Shown one piece after another: positions 45,683 to 55,789 of a stretch of DNA of 64,000 nt (the stretch's first letter is position 1; every line of letters begins with the position of its first letter). The translations under genes and the position numbers were made by a program. The stretch comes from Iris pallida. Lineage: Eukaryota > Streptophyta > Magnoliopsida > Asparagales > Iridaceae. The stretch is from the NCBI GenBank assembly GCA_029216955.1, contig JANAVB010006999.1, positions 2,164,431 through 2,228,430 on the forward strand, in the 5' to 3' direction. The notes under the pieces are model-generated. The model saw only the letters and a program-made list of their open reading frames with translations. It ran no database searches and was not told the DNA's origin.

Positions 45683-47059
45683 TTCGTCACATACCATCCA
45701 ACTTCTGAGAAGGTTGTCATGGCAAACCAGGTCCAAGCTGAAGTTTTGGAGATCGGGACTGTGGAGCTGAAACTCACTTTCGGGAACACTCTGACGCTCC
45801 AAGGAGTAAAGCATGTTCCGGTGATTGCCAAGAACCTGATCTCTGGGAGTCTGAACGCAGGCTTGAGGATGAACATTAATGCTGGTCAGATGGTGATGTC
45901 CAAGAAGGGAACATACTTAGGGAAGGCTTATCAAACTGAAGGGATTTTTAAAATTCAGCTTGAAAACCAGTCTAATGAAATAAATGCAATCGCTATTTCT
46001 GATTGTTCTCTTGAGTTGTGGCATAATAGGCTATGACATGTTCATTGTAAAAGAATAAACAAAATGTCTAGTCTAGGATTTATCTCCAAATATGGGGGTA
46101 AGGTAGAGAAGTGTGGAGTATGTTCTCAGACAAAGATCACTAGAAAACCCTTTCATCGGGTCAATCGAAGCACAGATCTTCTGGAGTTGGTATACTCTGA
46201 TATCTGTGACTTCAAACAATTTTCTACAAAAGCCGGGATGAAGTATTTCATAACCTTCATCGATGACTTCTCTAAGTACGCGTTCGTCTACTTGCTCAAG
46301 TCCAAAGACGAAGCGTTCGAGAAGTTCAAGGAGTTCAGGGCCGAAGCTGAACGACAAACTGGACAACAACTCAAGAGGTTGAGAAGTGATCGAGGCGGAG
46401 AATATCGGTCTCATGAATTCGCATCATTCTACAAAGAACATGGAATCATCTGCGAGACTACTGCTCCGTATTCTCCTCAATCTAACGGAGTAGCAGAGAG
46501 AAAAAACCGAACGTTGACAGAAATGATGAACTCAATGCTGCTAACTGCAGGTCTTCCAAAATGTTACTGGAGAGAAGCTGCATTAACGGCCACTTTCATT
46601 CTGAATAGAGTGCCTTATGCAACTTCTGACATAACTCCTCATGAACTCTGGTTCAAAGTTAGACCTAACTTGAATGTTATTCAAGTGTGGGGGTGTCTGG
46701 CTTATGTGAAGCTCCCAGATCTAAAGATTCAGAAGCTGGGGACAAGGACTACGAAGGCAATTTTCTTGGGGTATGCTGAGAAGAGTGATGCTCGGAGATT
46801 TCTTGACATTGATTCAAATCATATCGTCGAATCTTGCGATGCTGAACATTTTGAAGACAAGTTTGCAAGACACAAAAATATTGTTCTTCCAGACAATCCG
46901 GAGAATGATATAGGTGCAAATGAGACTGAGATCTCATATGAGCCCGTAGTTCAAGATGAAGTTGTTGGTGGAGAAACAACAATTGAATCAGAACTCGCTG
47001 AGCCGTCAACGAAGCGAGCAAGGAGGCCGAAGAGCTTCGGAGATGACTTCGTCACCTAA
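45683..47059 (+). pseudogene. Element 4 protease C-terminus and integrase
   Basis: The same frame continues. TGA at 46034-46036 replaces Gly in L-W-H-N-R-L-G-H. The integrase core is intact, with catalytic Asp (Y-S-D-I-C-D), Asp (R-S-D-R-G-G-E-Y) and Glu (N-G-V-A-E-R-K). The frame ends at TAA 47057-47059, created by a 9-bp deletion relative to element 3 (which has tatcatgtgata there). The frame itself is preserved. Confidence 0.9.
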
Positions 47060-48602
47060 GCAGATCTGCTTACCTATGATGAGGCGATGAAGACCAGAGA
47101 TGCTGTCTTCTGGAAGGAGACAATAGACAATAAAATTGACTCAATTACCTTCAATAACACATGGGTGTTAGTTGATTTACCCGAAGGATCAAAACCTATC
47201 GGATGCAAGTGGATCTTCAAGAAGAAGATAAAAGCTGATGGAACCATTGACAAGTTCAAGGCCAGGCTAGTGGCCAAGGGGTTTTTCTCAAAAACAGGAA
47301 ATCGACTACTTTGACACATATGCTCCAGTAGCACGGATGACAACCATCAGATTGTTGATTGCCCTTGCGGCAATACACAAACTAGTGATACATCAAATGG
47401 ATGTCAAAATAGCATTCCTGAATGGCGAGCTGACCGAGGAGATTTATATGCAACAGCCAGAAGGATTTATCGTCAGAGGCCTAGAAGACAAAGTCTGCAA
47501 GTTGGTAAAATCTCTATACGGCTTAAAGCAAGCTCCCAAAATGTGGCATGAGAAGTTGGACAAAGTTCTAAGGTCAAACGGCTACAGGGTCAGCGAAATA
47601 GACAAGTGTGTCTATACTAAATTTGCTGGCAAAAGAGGAATCATCGTTTGTCTGTACGTGGACGACAAGCTAATCCTAGGTACGGATATAAGCTGTGTCA
47701 CTGAGACAAAGAAGTTCCTCTCGACAAAGTTCAGTATGAAGGACTTGGGGGATGCTGACGTTATCTTGGGACTCAAGATCATCCGGACAGACACTGGATT
47801 GGCACTGTCACAATCTCATTACATTGAGAAGATGCTCACTCGATACGGATATCATGATCTTCCTATTATTGATACGCCGTACCGAAGTGATCAGAAGCTG
47901 GAGCCAAACTCAAAGGAAAGCGTCAGGCAATTGGAGTACGCTAGCATCATCGGGAGTTTGATGTACGCCACTACTACAACTAGGCCTGACATAGCTTTCG
48001 CTGTGGGAATGCTGAGTCGATTCATAAGCAATCCAGGCGCTGAACACTGGAAAGCTGTGAAGCATGTTATGAGATATCTCAAAAAGACTCAGACATATGC
48101 ACTGCACTTCAGCGGAGAGCCGCCGGTAGTAGAAGGCTTCAGTGTTGCCAGCTGGTGCTCAGAGTTGGAGAGCGAGAGGTCCACTGGTGGATTCATTTTC
48201 ACAATGGGTGAAGCTGCTATATCGTGGAAGTCGAAGAAGCAGACTATGCTCTCGCGGTCTTCTATGGAATCTGAGTTCTTTGTACTTGATACCGCAGCAG
48301 ATGAAGCAGAATGGCTTCGGAAGCTCATATATGATCTTCCAGTGGTTGGAGCGCAGATACCGACAATTTTGATATACTGCGACAACCAGGTGACTGCGGC
48401 GGTGGCATCAAATAATCTCTTCAACGGAAAGAAGAGAACTGTGCGATTAAAGCACAGGGCAGTGAACGATCTCATCAAGAGAGGTGTCATTACAGTAATC
48501 GATGTTCAGAGTCAGAAGAACCTGGCGGATCCGTTCACGAAGGGCCTCAAGCGTCAGCTGGTTGAAGACACAGCAGGGAAGATGGGCTTGAAGGCATTCT
48601 GA
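47060..48602 (+). pseudogene. Element 4 reverse transcriptase and RNase H
   Basis: Reverse transcriptase begins in frame, but one extra T at about 47281-47286 (gggtttttctc against ggggttttctc in element 3) shifts the frame. It then continues uninterrupted from 47337 to the natural stop at 48600-48602. Motifs are H-Q-M-D-V-K-I-A-F-L-N-G, C-L-Y-V-D-D, S-S-M-E-S-E-F-F, Y-C-D-N-Q and N-L-A-D-P-F-T-K. In RNase H the motif S-D-A-S-W reads S-V-A-S-W, so a catalytic Asp appears lost. Confidence 0.9.
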
Positions 48603-48881
48603 TAGTATGTTTTTATAATCCTACCATAAAGTTTTATGTTATTAGTTCAAAGAGAAATCTACTAGACATCTAACTTTTGGTTCAAGGAAGGACCACTAAC
48701 TGGAAAACTATCAGGTAACTTGTTCTTGGAAATATGGAAGGGTTACGAAGCCATAACCACTGTTGTCTACTATGTGTTTTCTACGGAAAATGGATCCTGT
48801 GTTGAGGGTGGCTTAAATGCCTTAATAAGTTCTCAGGCAGAGTGAATGCCTGGTGTGCTTTACAGGAAGCACGGTAGCACA

Positions 48882-49314
48882 GCACTACAAAGAGTAAAAC
48901 TCCATGCTACAGTGGGATGACTCTACTATGAGGTTCCCAGGTAGGGGTAATGCCTCGGCTTTGTAAGCCAAGTCATAGCGACGTAGCACCGCAAATAGGC
49001 AGGTAGCCTAATGCTGTATAATAAAATTAAAGAGTTGTAGACAGCACTGCAAAGGGGAGGATGACCCCATGTTACAGTGGCACGACACCACGATGAGGTA
49101 CCCGGGTAGGGGTAAAGCCTCGGCCTTGCAAGCCATGTCATTGCGGCGTAACACCGCAAGGAAGCCTTAGGCTTTATGCTGGGTAGAATGGCACTACAAA
49201 GAGGCTATGACCTCATGCTGCAGTAGTATGACACTACGATGAGGTTTCCAGATAGGGGTAATGCCTCGGCTTTAGTCCATGTCATAGCTGCGTAGCACCA
49301 CAAGGAAGCGCAAG
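48882..49314 (+). repeat. Triplicated non-coding repeat in element 4
   Basis: Three units with gcactacaa or gcactgcaa starts, gaggt..cccgggtagggg, gcctcggctttg and gcggcgtaacaccgcaa variants, as in element 3. Confidence 0.75.
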
Positions 49315-52229
49315 TGTCACGCCCCAGAACCAGAATACTGGAGAGCGGGGGAATGACTCAGCCAGCTACGTATTACGGGTAGAAGAATACCGTATAATAC
49401 GATCAATGTTGTCTAAAAGACGAGGGGGTGCATACTACATGAAAGTCTCACTATGGTCACTTCACATCTATTGTCTCAATCATTCAAACAAGAAACAGTA
49501 ATAGAGAACATGTAAGATAAAGCAGTAAGACGTCACAAACGCTCAGTCAAGATGTTCTTGATATTTGACTTTACAAATCATAGCCAGATAATGTAGCAAA
49601 GTATACACAATTGTTATCAGCTGCAGCCTGACTTAGTTACAATTATGCAAAAGTAAGTACAAGACAATCCAACTAACATGTCGGTGCCAAACGGCAAAGT
49701 ATAAAGTAAGTAACAAAATGAGCGGGGAAGTAAGGAACCCACTCGAGTCCTCCTGCGATCATTCCTCTAGTATTGACCATCTTGGAGGTGGAAGTAAGCT
49801 GAGTCCTCGGGAACCGGCTCTAAATCTGGCCATACAAAACAAGAGAGGTTAGACCTCTAATAGCAAGTACCGCAAGGAAGCACGATATGAGGAATTTAAA
49901 CTAGTAACTAAGAGAATATAATAATAGATCTCTGCTTGCTACTGGGATTTACATAACGTCATGACACTTCGAACCAACCTTCCAACCAAACAAGGACAAA
50001 AGTTGGCCCGTCATGTCTCGACACACTCTGATCATCTTAGTTAGTAACAGAGTAGGTACAGTACACAACCAAATCAATTTAAACGGCCATGCAACTACTA
50101 CGACTTGCTATTGTGGGTTCCAAGTTATTATGAAATTATGCGATAAAGGATTCCTCAGTTCTTACTATGCGCAAACAAGGCTAGTTTACCCAATCAATCA
50201 ATTGCGCCAATCATGTATTTAGATGAGTCCCAGCGGGACGCCCGTCGTTAATATAAATGTACAATAAATAATATAAGCAGATACCACTCCCTGTCCGTGT
50301 GGCAGGTTTGCAGTATCTGTGGAAACCAGCCGGCCTGTCGGGCACTTAATAGTCCCAAAGAGGGCTGCCATATAAGAACTCGGGAATCCGTTCTCTCCAT
50401 GCAATCATTATTTTATTTAACTTAACAGCCTCTATGTTGAGTGAAATCCTATGCCGTGGATCATGGTCATTCAGAATGAGTACTTTCGTACGGGGTACGA
50501 TATGCACATCTCTACAACGATACCCATGCGGTTAGGTTGTAGGTCTTACATAGCGTAATACAACAATCAAAACTAGCCACAAAATAATCATGCCTTGACC
50601 ATAAAGTACACATGCTGCTTTATAGAAAAATAAATAAATTGAAGCCTGCATATGCCGGTATGCCAATATTCGGGATCGGCCAATCGATTACAATAGTTCA
50701 TAATTAATATGAACGTGTCTCATTCATTCAATTCAATAAGACGACTAGCCAGTCTCTTAGTTCCAACTAGGAACGCATTATCAATTATTAGTCAAGATCA
50801 CAATCAATATCAATCAATGTTAATTTGGGACACGAATCGGTCAAAAGGCATCATGGGCTAGAGTTCATGCGGCCGAAAAATTATAGAAGTTCATGCGGCT
50901 GAGAATGCATATGTGGTCAGGATCTCATGCGGCCAGGAAGTGTCATGCGGCTACGAAAAACAACAGTCAACAACATGCGACCACGAAAAACAACATTCGC
51001 CAAAAAATAGTATGTCCCAGGAAACAGCATGTGCCAGGAAACTACATGTGCCAGGAAACGACATGCGCCAGAAAACAGCATGCGCCAGGAAACAGCATGC
51101 GCCAGGAAACTGCATGTGCCAGGAAACAGCATGCGCCAGAAAATAGCATGTGCCAGAAAACAGCATGCGCCAGAAACAGCATGCGCCAGGACAGCATGCG
51201 CCAGAAAACAGCATACGCCAGGAAACAGCATGCGCCAGGAAACAGCATGCGCCAAAAACAGCATGCGCCAGGACAGCATGTGCCAGGAAACAGTACGCGC
51301 CAGGAAACAGCATGCGCCAGAAACAGCATGCGTCAGGACAACATGCGTCATGACAACATGCGCCAGCAAACAGCATGGCAACAGTGTTTTGCCAGCAAAC
51401 AGCATGGCAACAGTGTTTTGCCAGTAAACAGCATGCGCCACGGAAAATAGCATACGCCAGGACAGCATGCGCCAGCAAACAGCATGCGCCAGCAAACAGC
51501 ATGGCAACAGCTTTTTGCCAGCAAACAGCATGCACCAGGACAGCATGTAATGCTCATCTTCTCCAATCAGCCTCTAATGGCCATGAAAACCCATGAACCA
51601 AAAAGACCATAAATCACTCAAAATAAGTCAAAATCAGGACTTCCAATAGTCTAAATTGGGTAGAATCGAATTCCCTACGACATGGAACCATCAAAACTTG
51701 AAAAATAACGTTACTAGATTAAAACCTAAAATTCTGAAAATGTATTAAACTTAGATCTACATGAAATGAGCCATGGGAATAGAAAATGCTAAGTACTAAA
51801 GTGTCTAAGAATCTTGAGAGAAAGACAATGGAACAACAAAAATGAAAATCCATCAAGAAGCGAGTTGGCACTTGTCTAGCCCTCCTAGGTTGGTGGGGGA
51901 GTTATGAGGAAGAAGAAGAGAAATGAGAAGAAGTAATGAAGAGAGAGAAAGGGGATGGGCTTTAAATGAAGGAGTGGTGGTCGGTGGGGGGTTTGTTTCG
52001 GTTCATGATGAACCAACATAATTAAACCAATCCAAGCCAAACCCAAAGCAAAGCTAAAACAGAGTATAAAAGCAGAAAGTAAAATACAGAAATAAAATTG
52101 CAGGAAATTAATTAACATGAAATTAAAGAGATTTAAATACAGAATAATACATGATAAATATTAAATAAATACGTTCCAGCAGTACATGTATTTAGAATAC
52201 GTATTCCGAGAACGGGAAGTGACAGCAAG
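49310..52229. mobile_element. Solo-LTR-like insertion inside element 4
   Basis: The body is 49315-52224 (2910 bp), starting TGTCACGCCCC and ending GGAAGTGACA, with target duplication gcaag (49310-49314 and 52225-52229). TG...CA ends with a 5-bp duplication fit an LTR retrotransposon. No primer site, coding region or second LTR is found, so it looks like a solo LTR, probably of a Ty3/gypsy-type element with long LTRs. A TATA-like catttaaag and pyrimidine-rich leader on the minus strand (about 51965) suggest it is in reverse orientation. Confidence 0.75.
51000..51545. repeat. 17-bp minisatellite (catgcgccaggaaacag)
   Basis: About 30 units of 15-17 bp, with variants ggaaacag, gaaaacag, gaaacag and ggacag after catgcgcca. 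The unit contains the palindrome GCATGC. It lies within the solo-LTR-like insertion. A looser array of catgcggc words precedes it (50865-50990). Long open frames here on both strands arise from the repeat and are not genes. Confidence 0.95.
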
Positions 52230-52577
52230 GCTTCATGCCATGTCTCTTTAATAAAGAACTTACTTTTAGTGTATGGAAAGAGATATCGGGCCGTCTCTTG
52301 AGGGTAAACTTTTAGACGCCCAAAATTATACACTAAAACCAGGCTGGCACAAGGCCTTTAATGTGCAGCCAGAAGCATGTAACTACACTTTGTGAGTGGA
52401 AAGAATTACAATTGTGGTACAGAATTCAAGGCACAGTCTATTCTTGTATCATACTGTTATTCAACCCATGCGGGTAGATTCAAGTCGTCAGCGACATCTA
52501 TCCTAATGCAAAATGGACAGTTACTGTGGGGAACGCTCAACCTTAGAAACATATATATGGTGAGATATATGGGGGAT

Positions 52578-53829
52578 TATTGGTGCTCTTTCTCCTTGAC
52601 ATGAAGAGAGCTTGCTCTCAACATGCTTTGTAAAGTTTAGTCCCACATTGAAAAAGTACCCTGAGTTATCTCAACATATATATGAGTATGTGTTGTTGGG
52701 ATATGCACATGGGGTGGTGACCCTAAGGAGGGAACCATGTGGGTAATTTTACTAAGAGGTAAGGATAAGGCTCCAAGAAAAGCATTCATGCTTTTTTCTC
52801 TTGGGAAATTAATTTCTATTGGGGCTAAGCCCCGTAGGGGCTTAGCGACTCGGACTCGGACTCGGGCTCATGAGGCATAATGTTGCATTTTGTTTGCGCA
52901 CTTTGCACTTAGCACGTCAGCTTCATCGCTAGGCGCATAGTGCGCTTAAGTTGCGCTCATTGCGCGAGCCACTTGCGCGGCCCAGTTGCGAGCTCAGGTT
53001 GCGCCTAAGGTGTGCTGAGTTGCGCAGGTGCACCAGGTTGCGCCAGCTTGCGCGAGTTGCGCAGGTGTGCCAGGTTGTGCGAGTTGCACAGGTGCGCCAG
53101 GTTGCGCGAGTTGTGCAGGTGCGCCAGGTTGTGCCAGTTGTACGAGTTGCGCAGGTGTGCTAGGTTACGCCAGCTTGCGCCGTGCGTGCCGCGTGCGCAG
53201 TACGCGCATCTCGTAAAATTGGCACAACTTGTGCAGTTCGTGGCTTTTCACGTTCAGACTGATTCGTAACTGATCCTAGATTTGTGGATCTAACGTTATG
53301 TCGTGGCACACATTTCGGATCTGGCAGTTACATCAGTAGCTATATATTCAGAGCCTCTCTTCTCTCTCAATATACTTCTAAGACTTCAGAAATTTATGAA
53401 GAGAGAAGAGAGAGCTGCTGCGCACCGTGTCCTTCCTCGTGCTACCGAAATCCGTCATCGTTCTGAGCAGTCCGTCTTAGAGGAATTTTTCAGAGCGTTC
53501 CAGAGTTCATTCGAACTTGCTGGTTCCTGGAAGCTGACCGTGTGGGCGGATCTGGCTTTGAGCACTGGTGTTTTTGACACCCCAGCAGGCCACCACCTTC
53601 CATCTTTCGCCTGTCACCTTCACTGCTGCCTTTAGCAATTCGGTCAGCATCTTCTTCTTAGAAGTACTGCTATCGTTTGCTACGTTTACAAAATCTTCTT
53701 AGATTTTCGTGTTCCAGAATCCTTTAAGGATCTCTGTTACGCACCATCCTTGAAACGTTGCGTTGGAACATTGTTCTTACAACTGTTTCATTTAGTTTTC
53801 CATTAAAAAATTGTGCCCCGGTTCTAACA
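52578..53829 (+). repeat. 3' LTR of copia element 4
   Basis: 1252 bp, starting TATTGGTGCTC (TG changed to TA) and ending GGTTCTAACA. It aligns with the 5' LTR apart from substitutions and a different minisatellite arrangement at about 53025-53170. Confidence 0.9.
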
Positions 53830-54309
53830 TATTGCTCTATTTGAACTTTTTCATCTTCTGTTGAAAATTCCAAGAATGCTGAATTTGAGGCGGCCATATA
53901 TATTGTTCTACATATTTGAGCCCTTTTATCTTTTGTTTTAAATTGTAATTAATATAAATATATAATAAATGAATTGAATTATGTAAAAGTCAGTTGAGAA
54001 TAAAATTATTTACTCTTCTCTAGTAATTAATATATATTATATATACATTATACTATACTATATATAAAATTTTGGATATCTGATATCCGAAATTTGTAAT
54101 TTAAAGTCGGACCGAATATTAACTGATTCAAATACCTTAATATCCGAATTCGTATATGAAAAAACATAATATCCAAAAAATATTTGATTATCCGAATCCG
54201 ATATACGAAATTTCTGATAATATCCGAAAGCTCGGATACAAAATCGATTCGGATTCGAATTTGCGACTATCCATTTACAGGTCTAATAGTTATGAAATGA
54301 AAAAATGAA

Positions 54310-54391
54310 GTGGTTGTGCCGGAGTGGTTATCAGGCATGACTAGAAATCATGTGAGCTTTGCTCGCATAGGTTCAAATCCTGTCGACCATG
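54310..54391 (+). tRNA. tRNA-Ser (anticodon AGA)
   Basis: An 82-nt sequence folds as a class II tRNA. The acceptor stem is GTGGTTG with CGACCAT (two G-U pairs). The anticodon stem is ATGA with TCAT around loop CTAGAAA (anticodon AGA). The long variable arm is GAGC-TTT-GCTC, and the T arm is ATAGG-TTCAAAT-CCTGT, with discriminator G at 54391. The A box (tgccggagtgg) and B box (ggttcaaatcc) are intact, and a T-rich terminator follows (from about 54407). Compared with the usual plant gene as I recall it, several C or G positions are now T or A, mostly keeping pairing. It may be active or an aging copy. It lies 24 bp right of the second hAT-type element. Confidence 0.8.
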
Positions 54392-54406
54392 GTTTATATA
54401 TATATA

Positions 54407-54421
54407 TTTTTTTTCTTTTTT
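54407..54421 (+). terminator. Pol III-type T run after tRNA-Ser
   Basis: A run of T (ttttttttc, then tttttt) about 16 bp after the tRNA 3' end, suited to RNA polymerase III termination. Confidence 0.6.
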
Positions 54422-55379
54422 TAGCTCTTAAGTATTTCTGAAATAGGAGCCATTATTGGATCTGTCTTCTTTTTATCGTTCAGATGTTTAATTTGGACAT
54501 TGATAAAAGGCACAACAAAATTATCAGGAGTATCATAATTTTAGGTTTTCAGGACTGTCAAAATTTTGACACTCTTAAAAGAACTCATAATTGCCAAAAA
54601 TTTGACTGTCTAGCACGTATCCATAACTGTCAAAATTTTGGTAATCCTAAACATAACAAGGACAGTCAAAATTCTGGATATGTACAAGACTGTCAAAATT
54701 GTGATGTCTCTCACTTTTGGTTGTACCTTTATCCATGGCTTTAATTAGAAATTAATTTATGTCTGTATATTTGTTATAAAATATTCTAAAAATATTTCTT
54801 TAATTCTTTGTCAAAAATTTATCCATTATAAGTTTACACTGAATTTATATCGATAATTTTATCAGAAATTAAGTAAAATGACATTCCTATATTGTAGCAC
54901 GCAAGACATAACAATTACAAAATATATGATGAACAAGTCTTTTATGGTCAAAAGCAACAATACTACTTTAATCTAAAAAAGATTGTGTGTAATTTTGCTA
55001 CGATTTGATGATGCAGTTCGTACATAAATTGTTCGTCTTTTTTGTGTTTATCCTTCTTTCAAAATTTATAACACCACTGCTAAGGATGAGGAGCATACAA
55101 ATTTTTGTAGGAGTAACAATATTTTGTTATCCTCTAATTATAGATTGGGTTGCAAATGAAGTGACGTAGTACTACTTCCTTTTCCTGGAGCCTTTAATTA
55201 GGTGTAAATCTCTAACTGCATCTAACCATATAACCATATCAGTATGCAGAAAACATACGATATTCTATGTAGACTCACATCAAATTAGATACGAGGTCTT
55301 AATTAGATGTAAAAACAAAACCCCCTCAGATTGGATTTGGTATTGTTCAATGTTGAATCATTTTATAAGTTTTACTAAT
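54422..55379. other. AT-rich intergenic stretch
   Basis: No credible gene. Between 54550 and 54705 the word actgtcaaaatt occurs several times at irregular spacing. An open frame there (54484-54744) reflects this repeat and has no known domain. Confidence 0.4.
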
Positions 55380-55763
55380 TGTTGATAATTATCAACATAC
55401 TGTTTATATCAAATCCAAATTGAAATAATCATTCAATGATTTTTTTTGCGGTACGGTTTTCTCCGGATCGGCGAGCAAACGTCTGGAAGGAGATTCGAAC
55501 TGTGTCCACACCCATGGCATCCAGGTGTACCCAATAGGTTACACCCCCACCCACGGACATCATTCAATGGTCGATGGGTGTGTAGAAATTATTGATATTT
55601 TTATTTGATCATATCTTATCTTTGTCAAATAACCACCTGATAACTTTGTTGATAACTCTTATATATTTGTTTGTTGTTTTTGTTTTACACGTTGGGTGTA
55701 TATTTAAACCAACGGGTACTCCATGAAAAATACAATTTACACATTCAAACTTCTATTTGTTCA
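55380..55763 (+). repeat. 5' LTR of copia element 5
   Basis: It starts TGTTGATAATTATCAACA (itself a palindrome) and ends TTGTTCA just before the primer site. A TATA-like tatatttaaacc is at about 55699. Without the SINE and one duplication copy it would be about 253 bp, which is short. The left border is inferred from the TG and could not be checked against a 3' LTR. Confidence 0.65.
55428..55569 (-). mobile_element. tRNA-derived SINE in the LTR of element 5
   Basis: The body is 55439-55558 (120 bp) on the minus strand, flanked by an 11-bp target duplication atcattcaatg (55428-55438 and 55559-55569). On the minus strand it has an A-box-like gggtgtaacctattggg, a B-box-like agttcgaatctcc and a terminal A run (seen as T at about 55440-55447). 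Poly-A plus a long direct duplication shows LINE-mediated retroposition. Confidence 0.85.
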
Positions 55764-55775
55764 TGGTATCAGAGC
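55764..55775 (+). promoter_or_regulatory. Primer-binding site of element 5
   Basis: TGGTATCAGAGC directly after the LTR, complementary to the 3' end of plant initiator tRNA-Met. Confidence 0.9.
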
Positions 55776-55789
55776 AGTAAGCTTTTTCC

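Larger units (their letters stand above)
48603..52577 (+). other. Element 4 non-coding region between pol and the 3' LTR, with nested insertion
   Basis: It contains the same triplicated repeat as element 3, with units starting at about 48882, 49044 and 49191 (spacings 162 and 147 bp). The third unit is interrupted at 49314 by the solo-LTR-like insertion and resumes after 52224. The probable polypurine tract (gggggat) lies just before 52578. Confidence 0.8.
43396..53829 (+). mobile_element. Copia element 4 (with a nested 2.9-kb insertion)
   Basis: LTRs of 1263 and 1252 bp and a perfect target duplication tattg (43391-43395 and 53830-53834). It is the same type as element 3, with similar gag-pol and the same triplicated non-coding region after pol, the latter interrupted by a solo-LTR-like insertion at 49315-52224. 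The native length is about 7.5 kb. The coding region has two premature stops, a small deletion creating a third, and one frameshift. Confidence 0.95.
43056..54285. mobile_element. Non-autonomous hAT-type element split by copia element 4
   Basis: The outer flanks are ataggtat (43048-43055) and atagttat (54286-54293), an 8-bp target duplication with one mismatch. The ends begin TAG and are partly inverted (tagggtgtgaaggga against tagacctgtaaatgga from the reversed right end). Both halves are rich in atccgaat/gatatccg words. Without the insertion it is about 790 bp and encodes nothing. The halves also share a repeated phrase, attgctctatttga. Confidence 0.6.

Noticed and set aside
51000..51545. 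Regular short repeats that might suggest a CRISPR array
   Set aside because: Units are contiguous 15-17-bp tandem repeats without unique spacers, in a plant nuclear context.
50893..51546. Long open frames on both strands (up to about 209 codons) with repeated H-A-P-G-N-S-M-R or A-C-C-F-L-A-H-A peptides
   Set aside because: They are produced by the 17-bp minisatellite. Several frames on both strands are open at once, and no start context or homology supports a protein.
49315..52224. A TIR DNA transposon with TGTCAC ends
   Set aside because: TG...CA ends with a 5-bp duplication fit an LTR better. The terminal inverted match is short and degenerates quickly.
54484..54744. 86-codon frame with repeated D-C-Q-N-x units
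   Set aside because: It is created by repeated actgtcaaaatt words. It has no conserved domain, and the region looks intergenic.
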